64,000 bases of DNA from Malania oleifera (GCF_029873635.1 NC_080427.1:75051348-75115347), one strand, 5' to 3'. Shown: positions 12,283-24,869, counted from the stretch's first letter. Made by a program: numbers and translations. Notes: generated from the letters alone by a model not told the origin.

Positions 12283-12976
12283 TGTTAAGCTGAAATGGAA
12301 ATGGAGAAAATATGGAAATGGAGAAAATGGAAAGGCCTTAAAGAGGATGAACTACAGTCGTGTACCCAATTCATTCCGTCAAAAACACAATTATCACATG
12401 CTCAAATAATCCATTAAAAAAAATGTGCTCATTATCCATTAGAATGCAATAACTACTTTCATTCTATATATATCCTATGTATCTATAAATAAGAATATTT
12501 GTGTTGTATGAAGAGTGCAAGTGAAGTGAGTGAGCGAGGAGTGTGAGAGTGCTGAAGGTGAGAGAGAGACAAGTGTTAGGTTGAGGTCAGCCCTGCTAAT
12601 TGACCTGGTTAAGGTTGAGGTCAGTCTTGTGCTAATTGACTTGGTTGTAATCGATGCCGCTCCACCCTTAAGTGAGCTATTAGTGGAATCCTCAGGTTTG
12701 AGAGCTAAAGGTGGGGATGTAGGCACAGTTGGCCGAACCTCGATAACATATCGTGTGTTTGTTTATATTTCCGCACTTTATATTTACCGCACATGTATGT
12801 TATTATGTGAATGATGCGCTTGATTTAAATTTCCGTATATTATATTTATCGGCGTATTTGGAACTGCATAGAAAGACCCTAGGTTGTAATATTCACTAAC
12901 ATCTAATTCAACCTAGGAGAAAAGTTTAAAATTCCAATTCACCCCCTCCCCTCTTGGGAATACACCAATTCTAACA
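12283..12976 (+). repeat. 3' LTR of truncated Tork-like element (mosaic)
   Basis: Starts TGTTAAGCTG after a purine-rich AAGTGGAAGAT and ends ...CTAACA. The first part, to about 12570, including TATAAATA at 12484-12491, matches the LTR at 45217-45684. The remainder (about 12570-12976) is unrelated to that LTR and ends in a CACCCCCTCCCCTCTTGGGA segment common in other plant copia LTRs. The right terminus abuts the Athila integrase directly. Confidence 0.75.
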
Positions 12977-15089
12977 CATAGGCATTTCATTCTTTGCTGT
13001 AATTTTCCCTAATTTTTGACAAGGCTCACAGGTTTTACAAAAATTCTCAACATCTTTGAACATAGTAGGCCAGTAGAGTCTACTTTGCAAAATTTTTGAA
13101 ACAGTTTTCTTTGCAGTAAAGTGGCCTCCACACACTTCACTATGACAAAATGCATCACAGAAGTAAATTCATCATCGAGCACACATCTGTGAACCAATAT
13201 ATCAGAACAATATTTAAACATATATGGATTATCAAAATAGTAGTGTCGTACGTCTACAAGGAACTTACGCTTGTCTTGATTTACCCAATGGTCTGGCATT
13301 CAATCGGTGATAAGATAGTTCACAATATCAGTAAACCAAGGAGCGCGCGACACTGCAAAAAGATGCTCATCAATAAAATCATCATTTAAGGGAGAAAGGG
13401 ATATAAACATATCAAGTAGCTGCAAATGAGAAAGATGGTCAGCTACAACATTTTCTACTCCCTTTTTATCTTGAATGGTGATGTCAAACTCCTGAAGAGG
13501 TAGAATCCATCTTATCAACCTGGGCTTAGCATTTTTTTTTTTTTTGTCAATAAATATTTCAATGTAGAATGATTAGTAAAAATAATAACTGGAGATCTAA
13601 TGACATAAGAGTGAAATTTTTCCAAGGCAAACATAATAACCAACAACTCCTTCTCAGTGGTGGTATAATTTTTCTAAGCATCATTCAAGGTACTTCTTGC
13701 ATAATAAATGACATAAGGCTTGTTATCAACTCCTTGACCAAGAACAGCTCCAAGAGCGAAATCACTAGCATCAGTCATAATCTCAAATGACAAGTCCCAC
13801 CAAGGGGGTTGCATAATGGGTGCCATGGTCAAATATTTTTTCAGTGTCTTAAAATCGAGTTGGCATGTATCAATCCATAAAAATCCAGTCTCCATTTGCA
13901 ATAAAGAATACAGTGGTATAGCAATACTACTGAAGTTTTGAATGAAACGCCTATAGAAGCAGGCATGGTCAAGGAAAGAACAAATATTCCTCACTGTATT
14001 AGGGACAGGTAACTAGGAAATCAATTCTACCTTGGCTCTGTCAACCTTTATACCACGCTCAGAAACTAAATGGCCAAGTACCAAACCACTACTTACCATA
14101 AATTAACACTTTTCTCAATTCAACAACAAGTTCTTTTCTTCACATCTTTTTAAGATAGTAGTCAATATTTTCAAATAGGTATCAAAAGACTTACCAAACA
14201 TAGAAAAATCATCCATGAAAATTTCACAATCTCATCTAACATGTTAGAGAAAATACTTATCATGCAGCGCTAGAAAGTAATGGGTGCATTGCATAATCTA
14301 AATGACATCCTGTGAAAGGCATAAGTACCAAAGAGGCAAGTGAAGGTGGTCTTCTCTTGATCCTCTGGTGCTATGTCAATTTGATAATACCTAGAAAAAC
14401 CATCCAGAAAATAATAGAAAGCATTACCAGCTACTTTTTCGAGTATCTGATCTAGGAAGGGTAACGGGAAGTGATCTTTTCGGCTAACCGAATTCAACTT
14501 ACGATAATCAATACACATTCTCCAACTTGTTACTTTCCTAGATGGGATCAACTCTCCACTAGCATTCCCAATGACAATTAAACCATATTTTTTTGGTACT
14601 ACCTGTGTTGGGCTTACCCACTTGCTATCGGAGATGGGATAGATGATGTCAACATGTAATAGTTTCAGCACTTCTTTCTTTACCACTTCTTTCGTGGTTG
14701 GATTCAATCTCCGCTACGCATCACAAACTAGTCTTGCATCTCCCTCCAGAAAGATGTTGCGAGTACAGATTGCAGGATCAATACCCTTGATGTCTACAAT
14801 AGTCTAGCATATTGCTCCTCGATGCTGCCTCAATACCTGTAATAACTCAGTTTCCTGCTTCAAAATAAGATGAGAAGAAATTACCACCATGAATGTGCCC
14901 TGAATTGGGCCTAGAAAAGCATATTTCAAGTCCTCAGGTAGTGGCTTCAACTCAAGTGTTAGGACTTCTTCTTTCGATGACTTCATGACTTTTGGTAAGT
15001 CAAGAGCTTCAAAACTTGGCTTAAGCCAACTACTCATATAACCTACATCTAACAATCAAGGGGAACCATCTAACCTCGTGCACTGCCCC
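12977..15089 (-). pseudogene. Athila-like pol fragment (RT, RNase H, integrase zinc domain)
   Basis: On the minus strand: the pre-RT linker (LPEDLKYAFLG, about 14920), RT (14270-14707) with KWVSPTQVVPKK, CIDYRKLNSVSRKDHFPLPF and EKTTFTC, and the catalytic FMDD at about 14207-14218. Then RNase H (13674-13994, TDASDFALGAVLGQ), the RNase H tail with VADHLSHL (13300-13518), and the integrase HHCC region (13009-13299). These motifs place it in the Athila/Tat branch of Ty3/gypsy. Stops and frameshifts separate the pieces. The sequence ends abruptly at 12977 against the Tork LTR. Confidence 0.88.
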
Positions 15090-15172
15090 TGTAGAGACCC
15101 AAAGAATTATAGTAATTAAATAATAAGAGAAAGGAGGAAAAAGAGAATTTAAAAAGGGGACTAAGTAGGGCC

Positions 15173-15379
15173 TTGTCGACGAATGCTCCGCGTTCATCAA
15201 CGAACAAGATTATTAGGATCGTCAACATGGACATGTGTCTCGTCAACAAAAAATTTCCGAGAGGGCTGATTTCAGGATTTGAAATTCATCAACAAGGGGT
15301 AAGTTCTTATAGACAAACTACCTTCTTGGCCTCGTCGACGAAGTGATGTGTCTCGTCGACAAAGCCAGGTGTATAAATA
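15173..15379 (+). promoter_or_regulatory. Palindrome array plus TATA box in solo LTR
   Basis: Copies of the palindrome TCGTCGACGA start at 15173, 15194, 15219, 15240, 15287, 15332 and 15353, with a weak copy at 15307. The one at 15332 is perfect; the others carry mostly C/T or G/A changes. TATAAATA lies at 15372-15379, 9 bp after the last copy. A CT-rich leader follows. This is the U3 promoter of the LTR; a role for the palindromes is inferred from their conservation in four other LTRs. Confidence 0.75.
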
Positions 15380-16150
15380 AGCTCAAACTTAGCTTCCAAT
15401 GAAATTTTCATGCAGCAATCCTCTTTCTCTCTCTAAAATCGTCTCCCTCACCTTCTCTCTTCATTTTAGGCCCCTTTTTTCGCCGATTCGATGATCGGAA
15501 GCTGCCACATTACTCCTGGTAAGATTCTCTTTAAGTATGTTGAAGCAGATCATTGGTTAGGCAGATCAATGGTTAGGCCAACTTGGGTACCTTCCCAAAA
15601 TTAGGGTAAGTTGAATATTTGGGTATTTCCAGTATTATCAAGCTTATCCAAATTTAGATTCTGTAATGTATGTAAATATACTAGTGTTTTATGGAGTAAA
15701 ACTAGGGTATTATATTTTCAGGGATATGGTATTTTGGGACCCTACAGGCATGGGTTGAGGACCCCCAACAGATATTTTTATAGAAGCTCAGGTATATTAT
15801 AATTTAGGAAATATGAGTGAGATAATTTTCTAGGAAAATTCAGTGATTTACCGAGGAATTTGTATAACTCTATTATTGCAGGATTTTTGGGTTAACACGC
15901 CATGAGCATGAAAATAGAATTGGAGGCGGCGAGCCTTCCAACAGTTAGGTAAGGGAAATATGTTATGCTAGCAAATTCAGGAATTTTATCAGTATCAATT
16001 ATAATATTTAAATATAAGTACAGGGTGTGATTTTGAATATGTCAGAATATAGATTTATACAGATTTTTAATACATGATTTTTATTTGGTATGTGACATGA
16101 GTTTATATTTATTCAATATAGAATTTATACAATTCTCAAAATATCATGAA

Positions 16151-16226
<76 letters not shown>
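16151..16226. repeat. Compound microsatellite (AT)n(GT)n
   Basis: About 13 AT units followed by about 25 GT units inside the solo LTR. Confidence 0.97.
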
Positions 16227-16227
<1 letters not shown>

Positions 16228-17368
16228 CTACAGAATTATAAATTTCTAGAATACATATAGATAGACAATTTACAGAATATTCATAAATATGATTTATAGT
16301 ATTTTCAAGTTACCATTACTTCAGAACCATGATATTCACATATTCAGTCAAATATTCAAATATTCAGATATTTAGATATTCGGTTAGTTATTCAGAAATT
16401 CAGATTATTCAGATCAGTTTTACGGTATTATGGTTATTCCAAAATCATGGTAAAAATAGTAAGATAATTATAAATATCAGTATTATATAGTATTAGACTT
16501 GATGAATTATTCAGTCAGCAAAGTACGGTACCATTGCTATTTCAGTTTAGGGTGTAACCACACAACTTAGATAGTATGTGGATTTTTTAGTAGTTGATTG
16601 TGCTTATGTTGTGGATAGGCTCACTGTCAGTTAGGGTTGAGGAGGCCAATTTGACTTTCGAAGTTCAGTTGACTTATCCTGGTCGGCCAACCAGTGTTAA
16701 GTCTCACCTACGGGCCGCACAACCCTATCATGAGGGGTTAAATCATGACTTATAGTTTTTCAAGGTATTTTCATAGTTATTTATATGTATATAGAATTAC
16801 AGTAAACATCAGATATATTATAGTATTAGCCATATGAATAAGTAGGAAACTCAGTTAACACAGTTGTATTTTAAAGTATATAGATGTGAGTTGCAATATA
16901 AATTGTTTTATCAGTAACTTAGTTTCAGAATTTTTATCTGTATAATATATCTGTAACTCATCTGCTACACTCTAGTAATAGCATATTTCACCTTACTGAG
17001 AGTTGTCTCATCTCAGTAATTTACCACTTTTCAGGTGATCCAGGAAGGCGTGTAGATCAGGCACCGAGATAGGGGGGACCTTTTACTGCCTTATTCAGAG
17101 GGTAAGTATTTTGGGAAGTCACTTTTGAGTAGTCCCTAGGTTCAGGTGAGGGTATTTTGGGAATGGTTATGTAAGTATCTCTTGGAGAGATATTGGCTCT
17201 CTGGTATTGTATATATTTGATGTGGTTATTTGATTCCTACTTTCCGCTGCATAGTTTATAGATATACAGGTTCCATGGTCCCTACCTGGTCCGTGATGAT
17301 GTTATGGTTTATATTAGAGGGTATTATGGTGAAAGTTTACAGTTTATATACATAAGCATGTCGCTATA

Positions 17369-19445
17369 ACCCCTTTGATTCTATCAACTCTCTAGAAAAA
17401 GGAACTGTCTCATAAAAAATATTAGGCTGCTCAGGAGAGTCATTCTCAAATGCACTGTCAGAATCAAACACTGATAAAAACTTTGAAATATCAAAACCAT
17501 CTATCACATCAACTACACGTACCTCAAAGTCATCACAATCACTCTTCATCTTGCAAGCATTAAACAAATTCATCTTCCCAAATGTGAGTTTCAGTACTCC
17601 ACTCTGACAATTGATCAACGCATTGGAGGTAGCGAGGAATGGCTGTCCAAGTATGATAGGTTCCTAGGAAATGGTGGAGACAGGCTGCTGCATATCCAAA
17701 ACCACAAAGTCCATCAAGTAGTAAAATTAGTCGACTTGAACCAATACATCCTCAATAACACCCCGTGGTATCTTCACTGATATGTCTGCCAACTACAGCA
17801 CAATGGAGGTCTTCTTCAGCTCACCTAAGCCCAATTGCTCTATATCGAGAATGGTAGTAAGTTCACAATACTCCCCAAATCAAGTAAAGATCTCCTAATT
17901 CGAGATTCACCGATCATAATGGAGATGGTGGGAGAACTAGGATCTCTGAGTTTCTGAGGAGTTTCACTCAATATCAATGCACTAGCCTGCTCTATCAAGA
18001 AAGCTTTCTTCTTTCCATTCAATTTCCTCTTCACTGTGCACAAGTCCTTTAAAAATTTTGCATACGAAAGAACCTGTTTTATGGCATCCAAAAGTGGAAT
18101 ATTAATCTTCACTTGCTTGAAGATCTCCTAAATCTTATTATGGTATTTGTTCTTCTGGCTAGCTATCAACCTCTGAGGATAGGGTACCATAGGTCGGTAC
18201 TCCTTACTAGTCTCGGCCTCCACATCGATTGACTTCTTCAATTATGGGCTTACTTCCTCTAATTTTTCTTTGGCCTTATCTGCCTCAACTGCTACTTCTG
18301 GTGTCGGGGCAACTGTTTGCCTCTCAGTGGATATCTCAAGTCGAGAGACTTCTTTCCCAGTCCTCAAAGTAATGACGGCCTTTGCTATCTCAATAGAATC
18401 CCCTGAAACATTATGCACTGGTTGCTGTTGCTACCGGTAGACTTGAGGATTAGGATAAGGTTGCGTTGGAAATTTCCCTTTCTCTAAGGTACTCAACTGT
18501 GTACTTTTCTTATTAATGGCGCCTCGCAGTTCATTATTAGTTGTGGCCTGAATTTGCATGAACTGCTGAAGAGTATCCTCAAGAGACCTTTTTGGTGGAA
18601 TGGGTGCAACATTGGATGAAAAACCTAGAGGTGAGTCGTGCTAAGAAATCGGATGTGGTTGATATGGGTGTTGAGGTGGTGGTGCACAAGACTGGGGAGG
18701 CAGCTGAAACTATAAAGAAGATTGACCAAATTGATCATTTCTCCATGAAAAATTCAGGCAATTCCTCCATCTTGAATTGTAAGTGTTTGAGAAAGGCTGA
18801 TTGGGGGCTTTGTTAACCCAATTTGCTGATTGAATCTGATCAGACCTACTCTCCTGTACTACCATCATGATCGAACAATCCTGAGCCTTATGGCTAGAGT
18901 TGGCGCAAAGAGAACACACCTCAACTGATTTCGCCGTTTTCACCTTCTCTAACTCCATAACCTCTACCCTCTTAACCAATGCACAATACGAGCTTAGATA
19001 TCAATTTCCTCCTTTACCTCATATTTACCTCCACCACCAATTGCCTTGAGAGGTTGCACTGTCATTGGTGCCCAATCAAATTGTGTATTTCACTGTTGTG
19101 CACTTTCAGCTAAGTAATCAAAGAATGCTAGTGCCTCATCTAGTTCCTTGCTGAAGAACTCCCCATTACACATAGTCTGAACAAACTGCTTACAATCAGG
19201 AGTGAGGGCGATGTAAAAATAACTTACCAGCCTCCAAGACTCAAACCCATGATGTGAACAAATATTTATTAGCTCTTTGAACCTTTCCCAACAATCCTAG
19301 AAGGTTTCATTGCCTCTATGCATAAACTGACTGATTTGCTTTTGTAGGAACTAGGTTCTCTGAAAAGGAAAAAATTCATGTATGAACTCACGCTGCATGT
19401 CAGTCTAATTAGAAATAGAGTTAGGTCTTAGAGAATTAAACTAGA
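17369..19445 (-). pseudogene. Athila-like gag C-terminus and protease
   Basis: Minus strand, continuing from the gag N-terminus at 36879-37131 across the Tekay insertion. It includes the gag CCHC knuckle CSLCANSSHKAQDC (about 18875-18916) with all four ligands, and the KINIPLLDAIKQVLSYAKFL segment (about 18055-18112). The aspartic-protease motif follows as DLGS within LLDLGSIVNLLPFSI near 17840-17885, and the post-protease region runs to about 17369. Several stops and frameshifts are present. Gag coats virus-like particles in this family and the protease processes the polyprotein; neither is intact here. Confidence 0.85.
19441..19445. other. Left target-site duplication CTAGA (Tekay insertion)
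   Basis: CTAGA here and at 36874-36878 flank the Tekay element exactly at its TGTAACG and CACTACA termini. Gag frame resumes across the site when one copy is removed. Confidence 0.93.
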
Positions 19446-20458
19446 TGTAACGACCTGCTTAATTTCCATAGATTTTTTTTCATAATATAATAAAAACATG
19501 ATCCACCTGAACCCGTGGGTACCAGGGATATAATAGAAATACAAAACGGAAGCCTAAGCAGCAAGAAACATAAAATCACAATATCAAATACACAAAACCA
19601 TCCATCTCAATATCAGAGTTACTACATCCATTGTTATTATATTTACAACCCAAAAGGAGACCTAGGGTCATTCCCACAAAAATCATCTGACCCTATCACA
19701 AAATACATACCCTTTAGAAAGGGCAGGTCAACCGTATCTACCTCAGTGGAGCTTTATCCACTGTCCTATCAGGGGCTCCTAAAATTTTCATGAAATTTCG
19801 GGGTGAGACACCTCTCAGTAAGGGAAATAAACTAACACTAGTGTGTGGCAACATTAGCATTTCTGTGATATATATATATATAATCATGAACATAACCAGT
19901 AAAATTGTATTTATATTTTTGGGAAAAACATGTATAATCATAACATGACAGAACATACTGCATTCTCATAGCATAACTCATCTCATATAATAATAATACA
20001 AAAACAATCCTGGTAGGTTAGCAGGCTGTTGGCATGTATTACCCCCACATGACTGGGTTGTGTGGCCTGTAGGCGAGACCTGACAGTGGTTGGCCGACCA
20101 CTGCCAAGTCAAAAGTACAGTCTATAAGTCTGATGGGTCTGCCAGACCTGGTCCGTACACAAGGGCGCTCACACTTCTTAATACCACATCGACCATCCAA
20201 CCTCATGCCACTCCGTATAGTAGCGTTAACACAAATATCATGATAAATCATGAATATATAGCATCGGTACCGTGCAAGTGCTAGCCTAGACCAAGCCAAC
20301 CAGGTTCTAATAACATATAGCATATAATGAAACTGTGATACATGGATATTTCATACTATTAATTGCCAAATCAATATCATCACATCATTTTGCATATTTA
20401 TACATATATCACAAAAATTATTGGCTCATATGCCGGTATTTCATATTTTAACAAAGTT

Positions 20459-20680
20459 CGGTCCGTACGCCAACAAATCATATCCATAGCACGACTTGTA
20501 CGCCGACAAATCATGTCCATAGCACAGCTCGTACGCCGAAATCATATCCATAGTACAACCCGTATGCCGAAAAATCACATACATAGCACGACCCATACGC
20601 CGGCAAATCGTATCCATAGCACAACCCGTACACCGGCAAATCACATACATAACACGACCCGTATTCCAGAAATCATATCC
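20459..20680. repeat. 33-bp minisatellite within Tekay LTR
   Basis: Seven imperfect copies with unit content like CATATCCATAGCACGACC followed by GTACGCCGGCAAAT. The GTACGCC-equivalent starts are at 20465, 20498, 20531, 20562, 20595, 20628 and 20661, so the period is 33 bp with one 31-bp unit. Shorter versions occur at 27540-27726 and 63475-63620. Confidence 0.92.
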
Positions 20681-21272
20681 ATATCTTTACCATGTTCCCA
20701 GAAAATAGTATTTCATTATAAATTCCGCTCATGCCACACGAAATAGGTTTTATACATATTTAAACATATAATCTTTTACAGCAGTATTTCCCAAACATAA
20801 AGTATATATATATATGTAAATATATTTTTATTTCCCTAAAATCAGATGCTGTAATAACATACATACACTTTCATAAAATAACTAGCTTAGTTATCCCCTT
20901 ACCTGATTCCTGAAAAGCCCCTAAGAGAAACACTCCTGCACCCGTAGGGTTCCCCACTCAACACCCTAAAAATGATATTCCCCTGAACTAAACTTCAGTA
21001 TTTCTACGCATACTATGCTTTCTACAACTAACAAGAAGTCAAATATTAAGTAGAAAGTCTTACATTGGATCTGGGATGAATTCCGAACTCGACCCATCGA
21101 CGATCCACTCTAGCATATATGTAGAGAACTTCCCCAGAAGTGTCTTGATGGCTTCGGATCGTTGATCTGGCGAAGATTAGACCCAGAAAACTAGAGAGAA
21201 GGTTGGGCAACCGAAGGGAGAGAGAAGGGAGGATTCTGCACCAAAATTCTATCAAAAAATCGCATTTAGAAC

Positions 21273-21475
21273 TATTTATACTGCGGCCTTCGTCGATGAG
21301 CCACATCACCTTGTCAACGAGGTCATGAAGGAAGTTCATCGACAAAATCTGTTTCTCGTTGACGAAATTCAGGAATGAGAGAATTGCTCTTCAGTATTTT
21401 CTCGTCGACGAAACGTACACTCGTCGATGAGCCCAATTGTAACTTCGTCGACAAAAGTTTTGCGTTTGTCGACGA
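21273..21475 (-). promoter_or_regulatory. TATA box and palindrome array, Tekay 3' LTR
   Basis: On the minus strand TATAAATA occupies 21273-21280. Upstream of it (higher coordinates) copies of TCGTCGACGA start at 21290, 21311, 21336, 21356, 21402, 21421, 21445 and 21466. Only 21402 is perfect. The gap from TATA to the first copy is 9 bp. Confidence 0.78.
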
Positions 21476-21818
21476 GACCTGCTGCCTCTTTCTTTATCCT
21501 TTCCAATTTCTATTTCCTCCCTCTCTAATATTATTTAAATATTATAATTATTCAGGTCACTACATTCTCCTCTCCTTATAAAATTTCGTCCTTAAAATTT
21601 ACTGTTCATGTAACTTATCGTCCCTTAAAAGAAAAAAGGTCTACTTATTTTATTACTTACCCTCACTTATAAAGGAGGAATACCATGGTTACATTCCAAG
21701 TTTTGGGAGATTACATATACAAAAGAAAATTCTCCCAAAACTAAAATACCACTTACTAATTAAATTATTACATGTACCTACAAAAGAAACATTACCTAAC
21801 TACTTACATTTTACCCGA

Positions 21819-23246
21819 TTAAACTTCTTGGAATAAGTGCAGATACTCTTGCTTCATCTGCTCCTCGGATTCCCAAGAAGCCTCTTCAACTGTATGATTC
21901 CTCCACAAAAATTTTACCTGAAGAATCTCTTTGTTATGTAACTCCTGTACTTTCCTATCTAGAATCTGTAATGGTACCTCCTCATATACTAGTGAATCAC
22001 TGAACTCTAATTCACCATAACTAATAATATGAGAAGGGTTTGGAACGTATTTCCTCAATGTAGATATGTGGAATACATCGTGAATTCTAGATAACACAGG
22101 TGGCAAAGCTAGCTTGTAGGCCACCGGCCCCATTTTCTCTAGGATCTCAAATGGACTGATAAACCTAGGACTAAGTTTGCCCTTCTTTCCAAATCGCATA
22201 ATCCCTTTCAACGGAGCTATTTTCAAAAATACATGATCGCCAACTTCAAATTCTAAATTCTTGCGGCGATTATCAACATAACTCTTCTGTTGGCTCTGAG
22301 CTGCACTGATTCTCTCTCTGATGAGTCGAATTTTATCACACGCTTGCTGTACCAACTCTAGCCCCACAACTCGCCACTCACCCATCTCATCCCAAAACAA
22401 AGGAGAACGACATCTCCTACCATACAGTGCTTTAAATGGTGCCATGCCAATACTGGTCTGATAATTGTTATTATACGCAAACTCTACCAGCGGCATGAAT
22501 TGAGTCCAATTACCCCCAAAATCCAATACGCACGCTTGGAGCATATCCTCTAATGTATGTATCGTCCACTCAGTCTACCCATCTGACTGAGGATGAAATG
22601 TCGTGCTAAACGATAACTAAGACCCTAGTGCTTCCTACAAACTCTTCCAAAAATGTGGCGTAAAATGCGGGTCTTGATCTAACACAATCGATACTGGCAC
22701 CCCATGAGAACAAATTATCTCTTGAATGTAAAGCTCTGCCAAATGGTTAAGGGAGTAGCTGATCTTGATAGGTAAGAAATGGGCAGTCTTAGTCAAATAG
22801 TCAACAATCACCCCGATGACATTTTAGTCGTGCAATGCCATCGGCAGTCTTGACACAAAGTCCATAAATATATGATCCCACTTCCACTCTGGGATAAATA
22901 GCGGCTGCAACTGCCCTTCCAGCCTTTGGTGCTCAGCTTTTACCTGCTGGCATGTTAGACACTGGGCTACATATTCGGCGATCTCTCTCTTCATACCACT
23001 CCACTAGTACGACTCTTGCAGATCCCTATACATCTTCGTACTACCAGGATGAATTGTATATAAAGATCTGTGAGCCTCCTCTAGAATGGTCCTCCTAATA
23101 TCCACATCGACAGAAACACATAATCCGGAATGGAACCTCAAAGCTTCGTCATCTGCAACACTGAATTCCTCCCCCTAACCACTCTGCACTCTGTCCATCA
23201 CCTCTGCTAATTCTGGGTCTTCTTTCTGAGTAGTTTTAATTCTTTC
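21819..23246 (-). pseudogene. Tekay integrase with chromodomain-like C-terminus
   Basis: The open piece 21819-22544 encodes the integrase end of the core (WTQFMPLVEFAYNN, then APFKALYGRRCRSPLFWDE), the GPF/Y-like segment (LSPRFISPFEILEKMGPVAY) and a chromodomain-like tail (RNHTVEEASWE). It ends at a stop at 21819 followed by a 3' untranslated stretch. Upstream to 23246 the zinc-binding and catalytic core are recognisable only in pieces; for example Gln is replaced by stop in the SDGQTE motif near 22575. Chromodomain tails direct such elements toward particular chromatin in related families. Confidence 0.86.
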
Positions 23247-23786
23247 CTACATGATAGGTTGCACTACTAAACTGGCAATGTGAGCCTGAGAACCACTCTC
23301 AACTAATTCAGTACCTAGTTTCTCCAGATCTATCATGATTGAATACTGAATCTCCATAGTCGCCAATGCTGATTCCCACGATTTCCTACTCAACGCATCA
23401 ACTACCACATTTACTTTCCCTGGGTGACAACTGATGGTACAATCGAAATCTTTAATTAGCTCCAACCACCTTCTCTGCCTCATATTCAGTTCCTTCTATG
23501 TGAAAAAGTACTTCAAACTCTTGTGGTCGGAAAAGATTTCACACTGCTCGCCATACAAGTAATGCCTCCAAATCTTCAATACGTGTACAATTACAGCCAA
23601 CTCAAAATCATGGGTAGGGTAGTTCTTTTCATATTCTTTTAACAGCCTAGATGCATACACCACCACCCTGCCATGCTGCATCAATACACAACCAAGTCCC
23701 TTCAAGGACACATCACTGTAAATGACATACCCCTCACCCCCTAACGAGATGACCAATAGTGGTGCTGTGACTAATATTTGCTTCAA
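23247..23786 (-). pseudogene. Tekay RNase H
   Basis: Two adjacent open pieces (23496-23786 and 23247-23483) carry the RNase H motifs [35 protein letters not shown] and [11 protein letters not shown], followed by the tail with VDALSRK. The catalytic acidic residues are visible but a stop separates the pieces near 23490. It would degrade the RNA strand during reverse transcription. Confidence 0.88.
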
Positions 23787-24038
23787 TTCCTGGAAACTCT
23801 GCTCACAGCTGTCGTCCCACTCAAATCTGACATTCTTCTGAGTTAGTCATGTCAAAGGCCTCGATAACGATAAAAATCCCTCTACAAAATGACGGTAATA
23901 CCCAGATGGCCCCAAGAAACTCCTAATCTCCTAGACATTCCTTGGTCTAGCCCAATTTACTATGGCCTCAACCTTACTAGGATCTACAGAAATACCATCT
24001 CCAGATACAACATGCCCCAAGAACATGATCTTCTCAAG

Positions 24039-24848
24039 TTAGAATTCACATTTACTGAACTTGGCATACAACTTCTTTTCCCGAAGCGTTTGTAGAACCC
24101 GCCTCAAGTGCATCTCATGCTCCTCATGGCTCCTCGAATAGACCCGTACATCATCAATAAAAACAACAATGAACTGGTCTGGGTATTGGTGGAAGACTTT
24201 GTTCATCAAGTCCATAAATACTGCAGGAGCATTCGTCAAACCAAACAGCATAACAAGAAACTTGTAATGTCCGTACCTGGTCCTGAAGGCTGTCTTTGAT
24301 ACGTCTTCTGCTTTCACTTTTACCTGGTGATGGTGGGATCTAAGATCAATCTTAGAATAAACCCGTGTACCCTGGAGCTGGTCAAACAAATCATCTATAT
24401 GGGGTAAAGGATATTTATTCTTAATTGTCACTTTATTAATCTCCCTATAATTTATACACATCCTCGTCGACCCGTCTTTCTTCTTTACAAATATAACTGG
24501 AGCTCCCCATAGAGATACACTAGGTCGTACAAAGCCCTTATCCAGCAAATCTTGCATCTAATTCTTTAATTCTGCCAATTCTTCTGGCGCCATTCGGTAA
24601 GGTACTTTAGAAATCGACATTGTACCTAGAAGTAGATCAATAGGAAAATATACCTCGCGATTAGGTGGCAAGCCTGGTAACTCATCTGGGAAAATATCTG
24701 TAAAATATTTTACTACAGGCATACTAGCAAGTTTCAATTCATTCTCTGACATCTCCTTTACAATGGCCACAAACCCCTGACAACCACTCAGCAACAGTCT
24801 CCTGACTTGGATAGCTGAAACTAGCTGAGGTAGGGATTGCACTCGCAA
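24039..24848 (-). pseudogene. Tekay reverse transcriptase
   Basis: The linker FPDELPGLPPNREVYFPIDLL and YRMAPEELAELK (24558-24848) run into the RT core after a stop at about 24555-24557, where the family usually has Gln. The core has [54 protein letters not shown] and the catalytic FIDD in [13 protein letters not shown]. The open part is 172 codons, close to the length of the family's RT palm region. Confidence 0.9.
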
Positions 24849-24869
24849 CCTTACGGACTTGAATTTCGC

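Larger units (their letters stand above)
15090..17368 (+). repeat. Solo LTR of Tekay-related family, inserted in Athila pol
   Basis: Begins TGTAGAGACCC and ends GTCGCTATA, equivalent to TGTAGTGACC...GTCGTTACA of the Tekay LTR at 19446 read in reverse. Flanks GCCCC (15085-15089) and ACCCC (17369-17373) match at 4 of 5 bases. No internal coding sequence is present. It separates the Athila protease-side sequence (17369 onward) from the pol linker (up to 15055). It carries the palindrome array and TATA box at 15173-15379 and an AT/GT microsatellite at 16151-16226. Confidence 0.82.
19446..21564 (-). repeat. 3' LTR of Tekay-like element
   Basis: 2119 bp, ending on the minus strand in GGTCGTTACA (left) and starting TGTAGTGACC (right). 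It contains a seven-copy 33-bp minisatellite (20459-20680) and a promoter array (21273-21475). A homologous LTR starts at 62465. Confidence 0.92.

Noticed and set aside
20459..20680. Regularly spaced short repeats that could look like a CRISPR array
   Set aside because: The 33-bp units are contiguous, degenerate throughout and lie within a plant LTR; there are no distinct spacers.
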